The notes below the pieces were generated by a model. The model had not been told where the DNA came from. It did no database searches and worked only from the letters and a program-made list of their open reading frames with translations. From NCBI GenBank assembly GCA_013146195.2, contig CM028377.1, forward strand, positions 21,443,980 to 21,507,979: a DNA stretch of 64,000 nt, read 5' to 3'. This document shows, one piece after another, positions 33,624-45,476 of the stretch (positions are counted from its first letter, which is position 1; each line of letters starts with the position of its first letter). Made by a program: the position numbers and the translations under genes. Source of the stretch: Codonopsis lanceolata (Eukaryota > Streptophyta > Magnoliopsida > Asterales > Campanulaceae).

Positions 33624-36600
33624 TGTGACGACCCGACCCGGATCTCAATACGAGATCCCAAGGTCGTGCCATCAGGACAAACTAAGAGACAGACAAGCAC
33701 CTGCTAAGCATAATGGTGCGAGTCAAAAGACGAGCCAACAAGCTCACGACAGGAAGGTAAAGCCATAACGGCAATACGGAAAATAAAACCAAAACCTGCG
33801 GAAGCAAAACCATAATGGGACCCGAGCTAACAAGCTCCTAAATATAAACAACCAAAGAGATAGTAAATCTCTCGGCCCAAAAATTCGACGCACGTGACGC
33901 AACATTAGACACGCACAACAAACCATCGGCAACCAAGGCCGGCAACTATCAAAATCCCAACCTGATAAACAACACTCAACGGCTATAACATGCCGGAGGA
34001 ACAATTCAACTATAACCATAATATCAATGCTAAACCACCAACCAAGATCTCACGACTAAAACTGTCGGAGGTAGGAACAACAATAATACTAAAACTAGAA
34101 TAAGCGAGCCACACATGCTCGAAAGACAACGGGAATAAATTCTAAGGATACAAAAGCTCGGATATACAACCGGCTCCCAAATACAACCATAACATAATAC
34201 TTCAATCTACCCAAGTAAAGTCTACATAACCTTACATTCGAGCCTCACAAATAAATAACAACATTATTAATAAATAACTCCAAGCTTATGACTTGGAAGA
34301 CCACCGCTAGAAATCGTTATCCGGCTGCATTCAACGGGATCACCGCACACACTAGGGAAAACAATCACACGAGTGAGTCATAATGACCCAAGAAGTTTCT
34401 AAATGCAACTATATGGCATATTATGTCATGGCATGGCATAATGTGCAATCATATAAAATCATGGTATCATGCTAGTATACCAACAAGAAACATGTACTTA
34501 ATTTTTAAAGCACATAAACTCACATAAATCAAGTAGCATAATTATCTTTCATATTAAATGCTCATAAATAAACATGTGTAACAAGAACGTAATCGAACCG
34601 TTACAATCAAATCCGGGTTCAAAACCCAACCAACTTACCATGAGATCAAATCTCAAACCAAGATCCGGCTCAATTCCCAATCAATCATACCTGGGTTTCT
34701 CCCCAAATAATCACAACTCATCGATTTCCTTTAATGAGTACTGCTACATTCATCCAGCCTCCTGGATGAGAAATGAGAGCTCGATGTCGCTAGGTGGCAT
34801 AACTCGAGATCACATCCCACTATTGGCCAAATAGTGAGGAGAAAGGACCCAATGCAACGATTCGTAGCGATTGTTCCCAAAGGCTATGAATCGTCCCATT
34901 GCCGACACAACAACCAAAACCCGCCAGCTGGACTTTAAACCAAACCATCAAGTAGATATTTACTTGCATAAACCAATGAGACCAAATTCATAATTATCGG
35001 ACTCATTAAATCATGTAGGACATAATGCTCTACAACAACTCATAAACCATGCACATAATTGCACATAAACAAATAGGGCATAATGCTCCACAAAATCCCA
35101 TAATCCATGCACATATTTGCATATAACCACGTAGGACATAATGCTCTACTAAATCTCATAAACCATGCATATAATTGCATATAAACAAGTAGGACATAAT
35201 GCTCTACCAAACATCATGAACAATGCATATATTTGCATATAACCATTGTGTTCAACTAACTTACAAGTTTAGTTCAAGAACTACCTTATTGAGGTATTCA
35301 TTATTCCTCAAGTCATTAACCCATTCAAGCATAGCTTACAAGCTTAATAAAATATAATGTGAGGTCTTCCTTAATCCTCAACTCAAATCAAACCAAGACT
35401 ACTACGCTAGTCTCAAAATATCCACAATTCAAGACTTATTATTTTTAGTCTCTATTTTAAGTACACCGGACTCAATCATAGTCCTAATCGTCACACATGA
35501 TCGATAACACCAACCTCAAACTCAAAACATCATGACTACTCCGTAGTCACTTCTCACAAGTGCTTTTATAAGCACGCAACCCAAAATCCTTAAGAAGATA
35601 ATTCTTTCTTAATCTTCTCTTAAATATTCTCATGACCATACGTGGTCTCTATTATCCCATGCTCTAACAAGCATGCTCAAGATACATTTCTAATAAGTTT
35701 CCACGACATGAGTGTCTCAATCGACACAAACCAAAACCCTGTGCACAACTATAACCAAAATAAACCCAAACATTGTAGGGTTTCAACCCAAGGCTTTTTA
35801 TCATTTTATTGGCCTTATAACGACTCCGTTGAGTCTTACTAACACATTTCATTCTTTATGTGTTTTACAAATTCACACCGTAATAATTCCTTAAAGTTTA
35901 CAACCAAATCCCAATAGTCATTCGGGCTTAATTCCCAAGACTAAAATCTCCACAACACACCACAATCATAACCCATTTAAAGTTTAGAAGTTATATGTTT
36001 CACTTCATTAATCAAACGAAATCCGATCGTCGTAGGATTTCAACCCAAGTTCATTTAGCACATAATCGAACTTATAATGACTCGTTGAGTCCAATCTACC
36101 CTTTCTAAAATTTTGGGCATAGAAGCCATGGTTCTCAATAACCTCTATATTCATAACCATCATCAATAACCATCTTCCCATGTTCGTTAAACTCACCTAA
36201 ACCCCACAAATTACTTAACAATGCAACTTAGAACAAATTGGCCATCTTGTGCATAAATTCATTCAAGTCACCTTACCAATCATAATTTTCAATTCATGAT
36301 TAAATCATACAACAAGGTTTAATATACTCTATTAAGCCTATAAAACATAGTAATCAAGCTCCCAACAATAATTTGCAAGCTAAAACATAATTAGGGCAAA
36401 ACACCCTCCAAGTATCTCTCCCAAATCAACTTCAATACCCATGCATCATTCACATAGCCAAGCTTAATAGGCCATTTAAGACATGAATTTCATATAAATC
36501 ATGGTCTCACATAGGTTCATCCAACCTAATCAACATTTGAAATCCTAGGGTTCATGGCATCTCTAGCAACCCTAGAAATTGCTTCCATTGACCTCACATA

Positions 36601-37917
36601 GCAAGAATGATTGTTTCCCTAGGGTCAATGGAGCCAAAAGAAGGAGAAAGAGGGGTAGAAACTTACCTTTGATCAGCCCCTAAAAGATGAAATCCCGAAA
36701 TTCCTTGGTGTGGTGTTGTTCTCCTTGACCTCCTCTTCAAAACCATGGTGTAGATTGGGGGAAGAAGGTCCCAAGCTTTGGCCTCCAAGATTGGGCACTC
36801 AAGAACCCTAGAAACTCTCCCTTCAAGCTCTCCAAGAAGTCTCCCACGTTTTTGTGGAGTGGTGGCTGAATATGGGAGGTTAAGTGAGGTGTTTGTGGTC
36901 TATAAAGGTTAGAAAGTAAGTGGGTTAGGTTTTAGATGATAGGTTTGTTTCCCCTTAATTACCCACACTAATCCACCTCCAAAACTCAATTAGATGGTTA
37001 GGGCATGTCTTAAGGTAGTTAGGAGGGTTTAGGATTAGTTTAGGTTGGGTTTGGGTGGGGATAGTTTGGACAACTTTGCAAATTTCTCAAAAATTCCCGT
37101 AACAGGGACAGCATACCATGCGGTCGCATGGTACTCTAGTGATGCGAGCGCATCACCCCTTCATCAGCTCTTCCAATTTTTCTTGTTTCCTTGCTCGGTT
37201 TCGGTCGTTCCCGCATGCATTCTCGAGCCTTAGAGCTTCGAAATGGCTCACAATTGAACCCTTAAAGTCCTTAAACATTAAACTAATCCATCCAACTCTC
37301 AAACCAATTTTAAAGTAGGTCTAGATTCCCAAAAACAACACCCGAAACAACCCGGGGCAAAACCGACGCAAGACGTAACAACTTGCTATCTAAACGTCGA
37401 ATGAAACCGCAAACCGACGGGTAATAACCCATGATTGTAAACACCTATAAGGGCTACAAAATAGGCCTGAATGCCTCTCAGATGATGCTCAACAGATAGG
37501 GGAAATAGGCTCCCGAAAGACAAGACGTTCGCCCGGCTCAATCTCAAACTACGCAATAAGGAGAATTGCTATTCTCGAGGCGTCAAAACTTCACGAGACT
37601 TATGGAATACATCCAATTAGAAGTCTAACACATCTAAACATGTTATTTAATCATCATGTAAAGATCTGGGACCAAATCGAGGTCAGAAACACAAAACCCG
37701 CATAAACTCTCAATCGCGTCGCATTTCGACTATCGTCGGGTTACGACCTTTGACTTTAGCAAGTCAACCACTATATGACATCTCTTAAAAGTGTTTTAGT
37801 CTTAATGTGGTCTCTCATACACATCTAGACTCTCTCACGAGTCAAACGAGCAATCAAACAAGGAAGAAATGCGAGCATTGCACGCAATTCACGCTAACCG
37901 GGAATCGGGGTCTTACA
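33624..37917 (-). repeat. 5' LTR of the large Gypsy-type element (4294 bp)
   Basis: Collinear with 26419-30739. Most differences are short indels clustered at 34310-34800 and many sit at CAG or CTG. Confidence 0.93.
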
Positions 37918-37922
37918 CAAAT

Positions 37923-38884
37923 CCTTCTCGATCCCTCGTCACATGTTTAGTTGAGCCTGAATCTACAATCCACACAGGGAGAGAGTCAGCTAATAAAACA
38001 TGAGAGCAAACATAACTTTGCATGGAGACAGGATTAAGTGATACCTTCTTGGGCTCAGGACAAGTCCGAGCAAAATGACCCAAGGCACCACAGTTGTAGC
38101 ACTTCTGCTTAGCAATATTCTTTTTGCCTCTACGGCGTTTAGCAATCTTGTCACTTTTAGGTCCCAAATTCTGAGTCTTCTTGCCTTTAGCTTGTTTCTT
38201 GCGTTGCCCGTGTGGCTTGCGCGGACCCTCAAGGGAAACAAGAGCAAGATCACGAGTCGCAGCACTTATCGCGCGATTCGCTTCATGACACTCAGCCTCA
38301 AGCTCAACATGGTGAGATACATCTGCAAAAAGTCCGAATGGAGTCTCGTATGAGTCAAGATACGCCTCAAACCACTCCAAGAATCGGCAAGGAACGAATC
38401 ACCGCTTGAACTTGCTGTTCATCAGATAAGACAGAACCAACAGCTTTAAGATCACGAATCATTCCGGACATCTCACGTAGTTGTTCAAGAATGTTTCGTT
38501 TCTGGTCAATCTTATAGCTTTCAAACTTGTAGGTCAAAGTCCTTAACTTTGTAGCAGAGGTATTCCCATAAATGCGCTTAATCTGGTCCCACATATGTTT
38601 AGCAACGTCTTCAAACTCGCTAATCGATCATTATGCATGCTACTCAGCATAGTAAAGCGTGCACATCGATCTTTCTTTTTCCAGTCAAGGAATTCCTGCA
38701 TTTTCTGGCGATGCTGGGCGATGGTCAAATTACCCATCTCTGGTTCTACCATCACAATATCAAGGTTGTCCAGAACCTCTTGCTCGTTTAGCAAGTATGT
38801 GATTTTCCTTTGCCAAACACCATAGTTTGAGCCATCTAATTTCTCACCCTTATTAAGGTCAGCGATTACATTCTGAGAAGCCAT
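37923..38884 (-). pseudogene. Copia gag and protease start (minus-strand Copia element)
   Basis: The frame opens MASQNVIADLNKGEKLDG at 38884, then a UBN2-type gag (YGVWQRKITYLL; LTYKFESYKI; LREMSGMIRDL). A Lys-rich linker leads to a CCHC knuckle (CYNCGALGHFARTC) near 38061-38102. The protease active site WIVDSGSTKHVT follows near 37938-37973, and the frame then runs into the nested element. Frameshifts near 38625 and 38385 divide it into three overlapping frames; each sits at a site one base short of a CTG on the plus strand, so both may be consensus errors. Confidence 0.83.
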
Positions 38885-40361
38885 TTCACTACAATTTGTT
38901 GCAAAAATAAGACATAAGCATATATATATTTTAATTCAATTTTGTTTTAAAAAATCAATTACTAAATATAATCACATCATACACGTAAGGAGGGAAAATC
39001 TGCGAGGCTCGTAATCACAACCAAAGCATGCACAACATGAAAATATTCATAAATTGATAATTTAAACAAAATAAATATGATAGAACAGATCCATCAAGTA
39101 CATATCATGCACATAAATATTTTCACTACTGAAAATAAATTTATTAGGTCTCGCATAGTCCCAATCGCAATTTTAGAGCCCAAAACGACAATTAAATATG
39201 CTAAAAATGACTTAAAAATAGCTTAAAATTCACAAAGAATTTTAAAAAATTCCAGAACTGTCCCAAACAGTCCCAAACAAGCACGACAATGACAAAACAG
39301 CCCCTGGATATTATTTTTGTAATTTTTAAAAATCAAAAAACAGGTTTTTACACACTGAAAAATCAAAAACAAATATTTAAAGGCTGAATTGATCAAAACA
39401 GAGACCACCAATAGACTCAGACGGCCAAAACAGAGCCAGACGCGCCGGCCGTTTGCCGATCGGAGCTCTGGATAAGCCGCACGCGCCACTGCGCTGCGTG
39501 GGCTTCATTCAAGCCGATCAGACGCCGATCGGGCATAGGGCTGACGTCATCGATGACGTGGCTGCTGACGTGGCACTGATGACGTCATGATGACGTGGTA
39601 CTGATGACGTCAGCACAGAAAATTTTCTGGAAGTGGGTCCCACTGATGACGTGGCAGGTGACGTGGCAGACACATCATCAGTCAACGGTTGACCGTTGAC
39701 CGTTGACCAGTCAACGGATGACTGGATCTCTACATCGTCTCCTCCACGCGCCTTGCCGGAGATTGAGGCTCACGCGCCGCCTTCCGGTGGTCCGATGACC
39801 GCACGGTTGGTGGCGTTGGACTCGTCTCCTCGAGTACTACCCAATGGTGTACTTTTTACCTCGAAAGGACTGCCCAAAATGGCACGTGTATCAAGGCCGA
39901 GAGTGGGGTACGTTTTTAGGTCGAATTTTTAACCCTAAAAATCGATTCGCGAAGGGCTAACTTCGCGAGGCCATAAAACGTTCATTTTAAGTCCAAATTA
40001 AGCATATAATATGTCGTTGGAAAGCCCTCACGGAGTACTACAAGTACAGTTCATAAAATCACGATTTTACAGAACATAAACAGGTCGAATCAGCACGCAA
40101 AGTTTCGGAAAAAACTGTTTTCAACAAAACTTGGGTTTGCGATATTTTGAAAAATACCCAACGGAATTCAACGAGAATTTGGTATGTTGTTCGCCTCGTC
40201 GTAGGGAACTCAGACATGTAAATTTTTCTCGAAAAATTCAAAGTTTTACACATAAAATAATAAAACTCATTTGTTTCGTTATCGGGTAAAACTTTTAAAC
40301 AAACCCAAAAACAAGAGCATGCAATTCATGGCATAACAATACGAGCAATCAAGCAATATGA
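38885..40361 (-). other. Untranslated leader of the minus-strand Copia element
   Basis: About 1.5 kb between the primer site and the gag ATG, unusually long for Copia. No ORF is credible. It contains the TGACGT/W-box cluster described separately. Confidence 0.65.
39542..39714 (-). promoter_or_regulatory. Cluster of eight TGACGT boxes and five W-box cores in the Copia leader
   Basis: TGACGTCA occurs at 39542, 39580 and 39605. TGACGTGG occurs at 39554, 39566, 39591, 39647 and 39659. The TTGAC core or its complement occurs at 39681, 39689, 39696, 39703 and 39710. These are classical bZIP (TGA/ABRE-type) and WRKY recognition cores. The motifs are direct; any stress-responsive role is inference. 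Confidence 0.55.
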
Positions 40362-40372
40362 CTCTGATACCA
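40362..40372 (-). promoter_or_regulatory. Primer binding site of the minus-strand Copia element
   Basis: The minus strand reads TGGTATCAGAG one base after the 5' LTR, a tRNA-Met type site. Confidence 0.88.
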
Positions 40373-40373
40373 A

Positions 40374-40848
40374 TGAAGGATATATCATATATATATCATA
40401 CAAGTTCGCTAATAAAACAGTAATCACGAATTACCTTTATGCGAACTGGAGCCTTGTACGCAACGGAAGAATTACGCTTGAGCTACGATCTTCGTATACC
40501 AATATCCACAGACCTGCAAGTCTCTCTCGTCGGATTGATATCACGGAGCACGGATATCAATACTGGTTCACACCGCAAATCCAAGCCTCTTGATGGTTAG
40601 GCTAGAGGGAGTATTTTGGTGAGATAGAATTTAGAAGAGAGGAAGAGGCGCCACTTTCTAGGCGTGTAATACAATAGGGTTTTATCCCCTTAGTTGCCCT
40701 ATTTATATTATTACAAGAAACCTATTTCTTGTAGGTTAAGTAATCCTAAACCCAATTGGATTAGGATTCTAATTAACCAATAAATAATATAAATATATTT
40801 CCATGTGGGCGGGACTAAACAATCGGGCCGCAAGCCCAATTGCCAACA
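40374..40848 (-). repeat. 5' LTR of the minus-strand Copia element (475 bp)
   Basis: It matches 21835-22272, with 37 extra bases. Target duplication ATTTT follows at 40849-40853. Confidence 0.92.
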
Positions 40849-41440
40849 ATTTTGTATATGTTTGCACGAAGATAGAAGTTAGACTGTCCTGCTAATTGTT
40901 TGCTTTTATGTTGATTTTGATGTTTTCTTTCTCCGTACGTCCACATTCACACATATGGTAGAAATTTACTTGCTTGTAACATATGTGTCGGCCTAGTACG
41001 TGGAATATTTTTTAGGGTACTTTGAGTGTTTTTTTGAATTTAATTTTCCACGTGATGGTAATTAAAATGGAACTTGTTATCTATATAATTGATGTGTGCT
41101 CATGACAATTAGGGAGGTGTAGTTCTTCAAGAGTTGGGAGAGACTGAAGTTGTCATCTTATGATTTTATATGACCCCCTCGTTTAGCCTCCATAAGTCTA
41201 ACATCTATTACTAGTAAACATGGTACGGGTGATAAATAATAAACTGATAAAATTTAATATGGATCCCAGCAAAAATCTGCCCAAACTAATATCACTTGTC
41301 ATATTCAGCAAGATTATTGATTTCGTACCTTATGTAGTTCAGTTCCTTTTTATGCGCATTCTTAGCTTGGATATGAAGGCGTTTGATCTGGAATGTGAAA
41401 TAGTTTTATTTTTAGACGAAGATTCATTTTAAGAGCCTGT
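40849..41440. repeat. Tandem duplication unit 2, right part
   Basis: This continues unit 2 after the Copia insertion and aligns with about 20845-21490 (for example TTGGAATGTGAAAT-like text near 41390 and 21460). Confidence 0.7.
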
Positions 41441-41447
41441 ACGTTTT

Positions 41448-42343
41448 TGAAAGAACGTGAGACCACGGATTCTCGATATGAGTCAATATGTATACTAATG
41501 TTGCAATGATTGTTGCAACAATGGCAGACACAATGAGAACAGTAAATACTAAAAAACAGTAGCAGCGGAAGATTGTGTAAAACACAGCTTTCAAACACAG
41601 ATTTGTAAACAGGTTTTAACCAAAACAATCTACAAGTTTAGTACTTGTAGACCAAGCCTCAAGGCCACACAAATTTTACTAAAAACCAATAATGTTTTAT
41701 CACTAATAAATAACAAAAATTCTCACAAGATATAGTATCTTGGAGAACCAAAAATCCCACATAAACAACTAAATCAAACGTGGGAAGAAAGAACAGATTC
41801 AGCTTCCTAAAAACAGAAAAACAGGAAGCACAAAGATCAGTTCTTCAGGATTCAATGATGCTGTCAATGTTGCATTATCAGAAGTTTCAAACGGCTGCTA
41901 TGCAACTGGAAGAACTGCTTCAGAATTACAGCAATATTGCTCTCAGTTTATAGCTTGTGATCTTCTCTCTTTCAATCTGTACTCGCAAAGCCACCTCATG
42001 CCACGAATTCCAGCCTCCATATATAGGCACCCATCTCCTGTAAGTACACGGCACAAGAGACATACTCCTACTAGGAAAGAGATTAGCAATTAAACATGCA
42101 AGATTATGTTTCCTAACAAAACCATGATACTTGGAATAACTAAATTACTTGCATAGATTTAGTTACCAAAATTATATTGTTGAAATCCTTTGAAAGATTT
42201 TCCTACCAAAAAACAAACCAATCTACCAAAAGTATTTTAAACAAAATCTAACACCTAAATAACCATTGACTAAATTAAAATCCTTCTTTGACCAAGAAAG
42301 GTGAAAACAAGATAAAATAGGCTTTGCCTATTTTACCCTTACA
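41448..42343 (-). repeat. Putative 3' LTR of element B (about 896 bp)
   Basis: In element orientation it begins TGTAAGGGTAAAATAGGC after a purine tract and ends near GTTCTTTCA. A TATA box (CCTATATATGG) lies at about 42017-42027. The right boundary is supported by the purine tract; the left one is a guess since no second LTR is present. Confidence 0.65.
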
Positions 42344-42357
42344 ATCACCCCCTTTGT
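42344..42357 (-). promoter_or_regulatory. Polypurine tract of element B
   Basis: The minus strand reads AACAAAGGGGGTGAT immediately before the LTR start. Confidence 0.75.
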
Positions 42358-42595
42358 TGAGCATTCTTGGTCAAATCCTGAATATCCAAAGATGACCTGC
42401 AAAGAGTTCAAAATGAGAAGCACCCCCCTAACTATGATATCAGAATAAACCATAAGAAGTATGTTTATAACTACTTATTACAAGCCAATGAGTATTCCTT
42501 TCAAAACATCACAAGACTTGTTTTTTTTAAAAAAAATATACAATGACAGAAATAGATGTTCAGAATAAACCATGAGAACCACCAACATCAGGATT

Positions 42596-44207
42596 ACATA
42601 AGATCAGCTTCAGCATTATGACCATCATTAGGAGCAGCTTCAGGAGAAGGTTCAGGAACACTTGCAGAGGCAGCTTCATTTTCACCCCCTATTTGACCAG
42701 AATGAAGTGTCAGCCAAGCTGTGTACTAAGCAGCCAAAGAGGAAAGCACAGTAGACTGAGTAGAGAGAATGGCTAACTGAGCCTTAATCATGTGCATCTG
42801 TTCTTTGACAAAGGCAACAGAAATGGGGGCAGTAGGATGTGCAAGCAGGTTGGATGTTGCATCAGTTGATGAAACAATGGGAGGAACCTGAACTGAAGGT
42901 GAGGCAGGTGGGTGTGAGGTGCTAAGAGAAGTTCCTTTAACAGGCCACTTAGATAATTTTCCACCTGTCATTTCAACTACACAAGTGTCCAGGCCTAGGT
43001 GAAAATCAAAAGGGCCAGAAGAAGGTGTGTGAAGGATTGAGTTAATGATTGAGGGAGAAAATTTATACCACTTCCCTCTCACAAATACTTTCTCAAAGCT
43101 AGCATCAGAGGGATTACAAATTCTCTTCTCAATGTTAGCATAGAATTCATGGATCAATTCCCTAAAATATGGTGCGGCTAATGAAATGGTGTCCATGAGT
43201 CCTCTATCAGTAAAGAAAGATGTGAGATTATATGTTTGTAAAATTGAAGACACAACATTTCTTTCATCGATAATATTCTTAGAAATATTATATCTAGCAG
43301 AAGCAGCCTTGGAGATAAATTTTGAAGAGAAGGGGGTACCCAATGATTGAGAGCGTTTAGATGTTGCAACAATGGGTGCAACATTAGAACCGGCAAGTCT
43401 GCTCCTTGTAATACGCACAGGAATTTCTTCTGAGTCTTCACTGTCTTCAGGAGACCCCTCTTTTTCCTCGAAGTTCTTATCAGAACTATCATCAAATTCA
43501 AAAGAACTGGGCTGGCTTGGCATACCCTCTGGCTGAGGCGATTGAGACGGACCAGATGGAGAAGAAAATGCCTTCTTCAGTTTGAATAAATTCGCAGTCA
43601 CAACAACATCTTCATCAGAGATTGTAATGTCATCGCTTGAGGCAGAGGGGGAACTTACTTCCACAGCCGGTGTTTTTCTCGGGGGAGGAGATGAGTCTGC
43701 CGGGAACACAACCTGAGGCGAGGGAATAGGATAATCATCATCTTGAACATCATCCTGAACATGAGTAGGTGTAGGAGATGTTGGTGGAGAAGATGGCTCT
43801 TGTACGGGGGGAATTGAGCCGACTGGAGGAACAAAATCCACATCATCTGAATCACTTTCAATTTCAACAGATTCCTTAAAAATTCCTGGCTCAACCTTGT
43901 TTTTCTTTGCCGCTTGAATATCCGATACAGATGGATTCTCATAGTTTGCCGGAATTCCTCGTTGTCTTTTCGATTGACGTGTGCTAGGGTTACCGATTTT
44001 AGGTAACCCAGATAGATCCCCTGGATTATCGACGTCAATTTCATTCCCTTTTTCGCCCGGAAGAATCACTGTAAGAGGTTCGGGGAAAGATTGAAAAACT
44101 ACCATTGCCGTAGTAGGATGTTCAAGTGATGAATTAGGGCTGATTGTAGCTTTGTTTGTTGCTGCATCAGGTCTTGGGAATTTAGGGTTCGACGAAGAGG
44201 AAGCCAT
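42596..44207 (-). pseudogene. Envelope-like third ORF of Sirevirus-like element B
   Basis: The 493-aa frame starts at 44207 with MASSSSNPKFP. Its first ~270 residues are Pro/Ser-rich and acidic (SDSDDVDFVPP, KEGSPEDSEDSEE) with a basic RQSKRQR cluster. Residues about 310-420 form a conserved plant-transposon-protein segment (RNVVSSILQTYNLTSFF, RELIHEFYANIEKR, VFVRGKWYKFSPSIIN). After the TAG at 42726 the same frame continues for about 40 codons to a TAA near 42596, so the stop may be a C-to-T change of a CAG codon. Relatives lie downstream of RNase H in Sireviruses, as here. No transmembrane segment is obvious. Function unknown. Confidence 0.72.
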
Positions 44208-45476
44208 TTGAGGATGATAGGGGGAATATGGATGAAGGGAACAAGAAGAGATTGAATTTTGGATGATGATTGAAGACTGAGTATATCGCCGGAGAATGAG
44301 AGAGAAAACCTTTGAGCAGTGACCTGTGTTTCTGCAAGAATTAACACTAATCCTTCCACTAATGCAAATTAGCCGTTGAGTTATTAATGAGAGATGGTGA
44401 GGAGACTCAAGATCACAAAATCAAATTTCAAAATGTGGATAAAAATCAAATGCTAACTGCCTAAAATAAGTAAGATAAAAATCTGCTGTTTTGAATATGA
44501 GAGATATGTGGAGAATAAAATCACAATCTGATTTCAAATTTTTTTGATTTCATCAAGTATTTTAAGAATACACAAATCATACTTAACCAGGATTGAAACC
44601 ACACAAGATTGCCAAACACAGACAACAAAAACCAGATCAGATTCTCATGAAGAACACAACAGTTTAGATAGCCACATAAAATATTGACTTTGTGAACTAG
44701 AAGCAAAACATGCACCAAGATAAGAGATAGAACCTTAGGAGGCTGATATTCAATAACTATATGACCTAGAAAACATGCCTAAAGAATGCAGAAGAGATAA
44801 TGAAAGGAAAGAATGCAAACACACACATGTGATATGTCTAGAGCATCTGAATGCAGTTCCCAATGTTGCTGCAATGGAAAACACATTCGCCAAAAATTGT
44901 GATCTTATGTCCAAATCTTCATTTTTCTTTCACCAAAAACACAACTACTCCCATGCACATCATAGGTACTTTATTTCCCTATGAGAATAACTTTACTTTA
45001 TTTCAAGCTAATTTGACAGACACCACTAGGAACCTTTCACACTATTTACCGAGGGTAGCAACTTTACTTATTGATCAACCCATGAAATTCGAGAATTCAT
45101 AGTCCCAAAAGAAAGATGCTACAACCTTGTTCATAGGTAGCTCTTTTCCGTTAGGTAGCTTTCACACTTTGTCAATTAAAAGAAGTCAATTTAGTCAAGA
45201 TCAACCCATGCAAGCCTAAACTTCATAGTACATTGACAAATTGCAGCATCCTAAAAATTTCAAAAGGTAGCTCTTTCCTTTGTGGTTAAAAAGAAAATTT
45301 TCAATTCTAGTACAAATTCATTGGGAGATGGTGAGAAGAAGTTGAGCAATAAGATCACAATATATTTTTAAATGTATCACCAAGACAATCAAACAAGGTA
45401 CTAAACCATACAGAGTGAAACTAGTGTGCCCCCTAAACAACAATGCAATATGCCTAAATTTTTTTTAAGTGAGGGA
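44208..45476 (-). other. Spacer and leader between RNase H and the envelope-like ORF of element B
   Basis: About 1.3 kb, AT-rich, no credible ORF. On the minus strand a CT-rich leader (44215-44320) precedes the ATG and an acceptor-like TTCTTGCAG lies near 44331-44339, echoing the leader arrangement in element A. Confidence 0.5.

Larger units (their letters stand above)
26419..37917 (-). mobile_element. Large non-autonomous Gypsy-type element with 4.3-kb LTRs, gag only
   Basis: Direct LTRs of 4321 bp (26419-30739) and 4294 bp (33624-37917) are nearly identical, so the insertion is recent. They start TGTGACGACCCG and end GGGGTCTTACA on the plus strand, with TSD CAAAT at 26414-26418 and 37918-37922. 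The tRNA-Met primer site lies at 33610-33621 on the minus strand and the purine tract at 30740-30757, so the element reads right to left. The 2.9-kb interior encodes gag but no protease, RT or integrase; the remaining ~1.8 kb is non-coding. It interrupts the Copia polyprotein just after its protease motif. Confidence 0.92.
21835..40848 (-). mobile_element. Copia LTR retrotransposon (minus strand) split by a nested Gypsy-type element
   Basis: LTRs at 21835-22272 and 40374-40848 share sequence from TGAAGGATATATC to TTGCCAACA, and 5-bp duplications ATTTT flank the element (21830-21834 and 40849-40853). On the minus strand the order is 5' LTR, primer site, leader, gag, protease, [nested element 26419-37917 plus its TSD], integrase, RT, RNase H, purine tract, 3' LTR, the canonical Copia order. 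Without the insert it is about 7.5 kb. All domains are recognisable with few breaks, so it is fairly young. One LTR lacks 37 bp (40551-40587 region). Confidence 0.92.

Noticed and set aside
42726..44207. Possible host gene (493 codons)
   Set aside because: Its position between Copia RNase H and a purine tract plus LTR, and its domain make-up, mark it as a retroelement third ORF.
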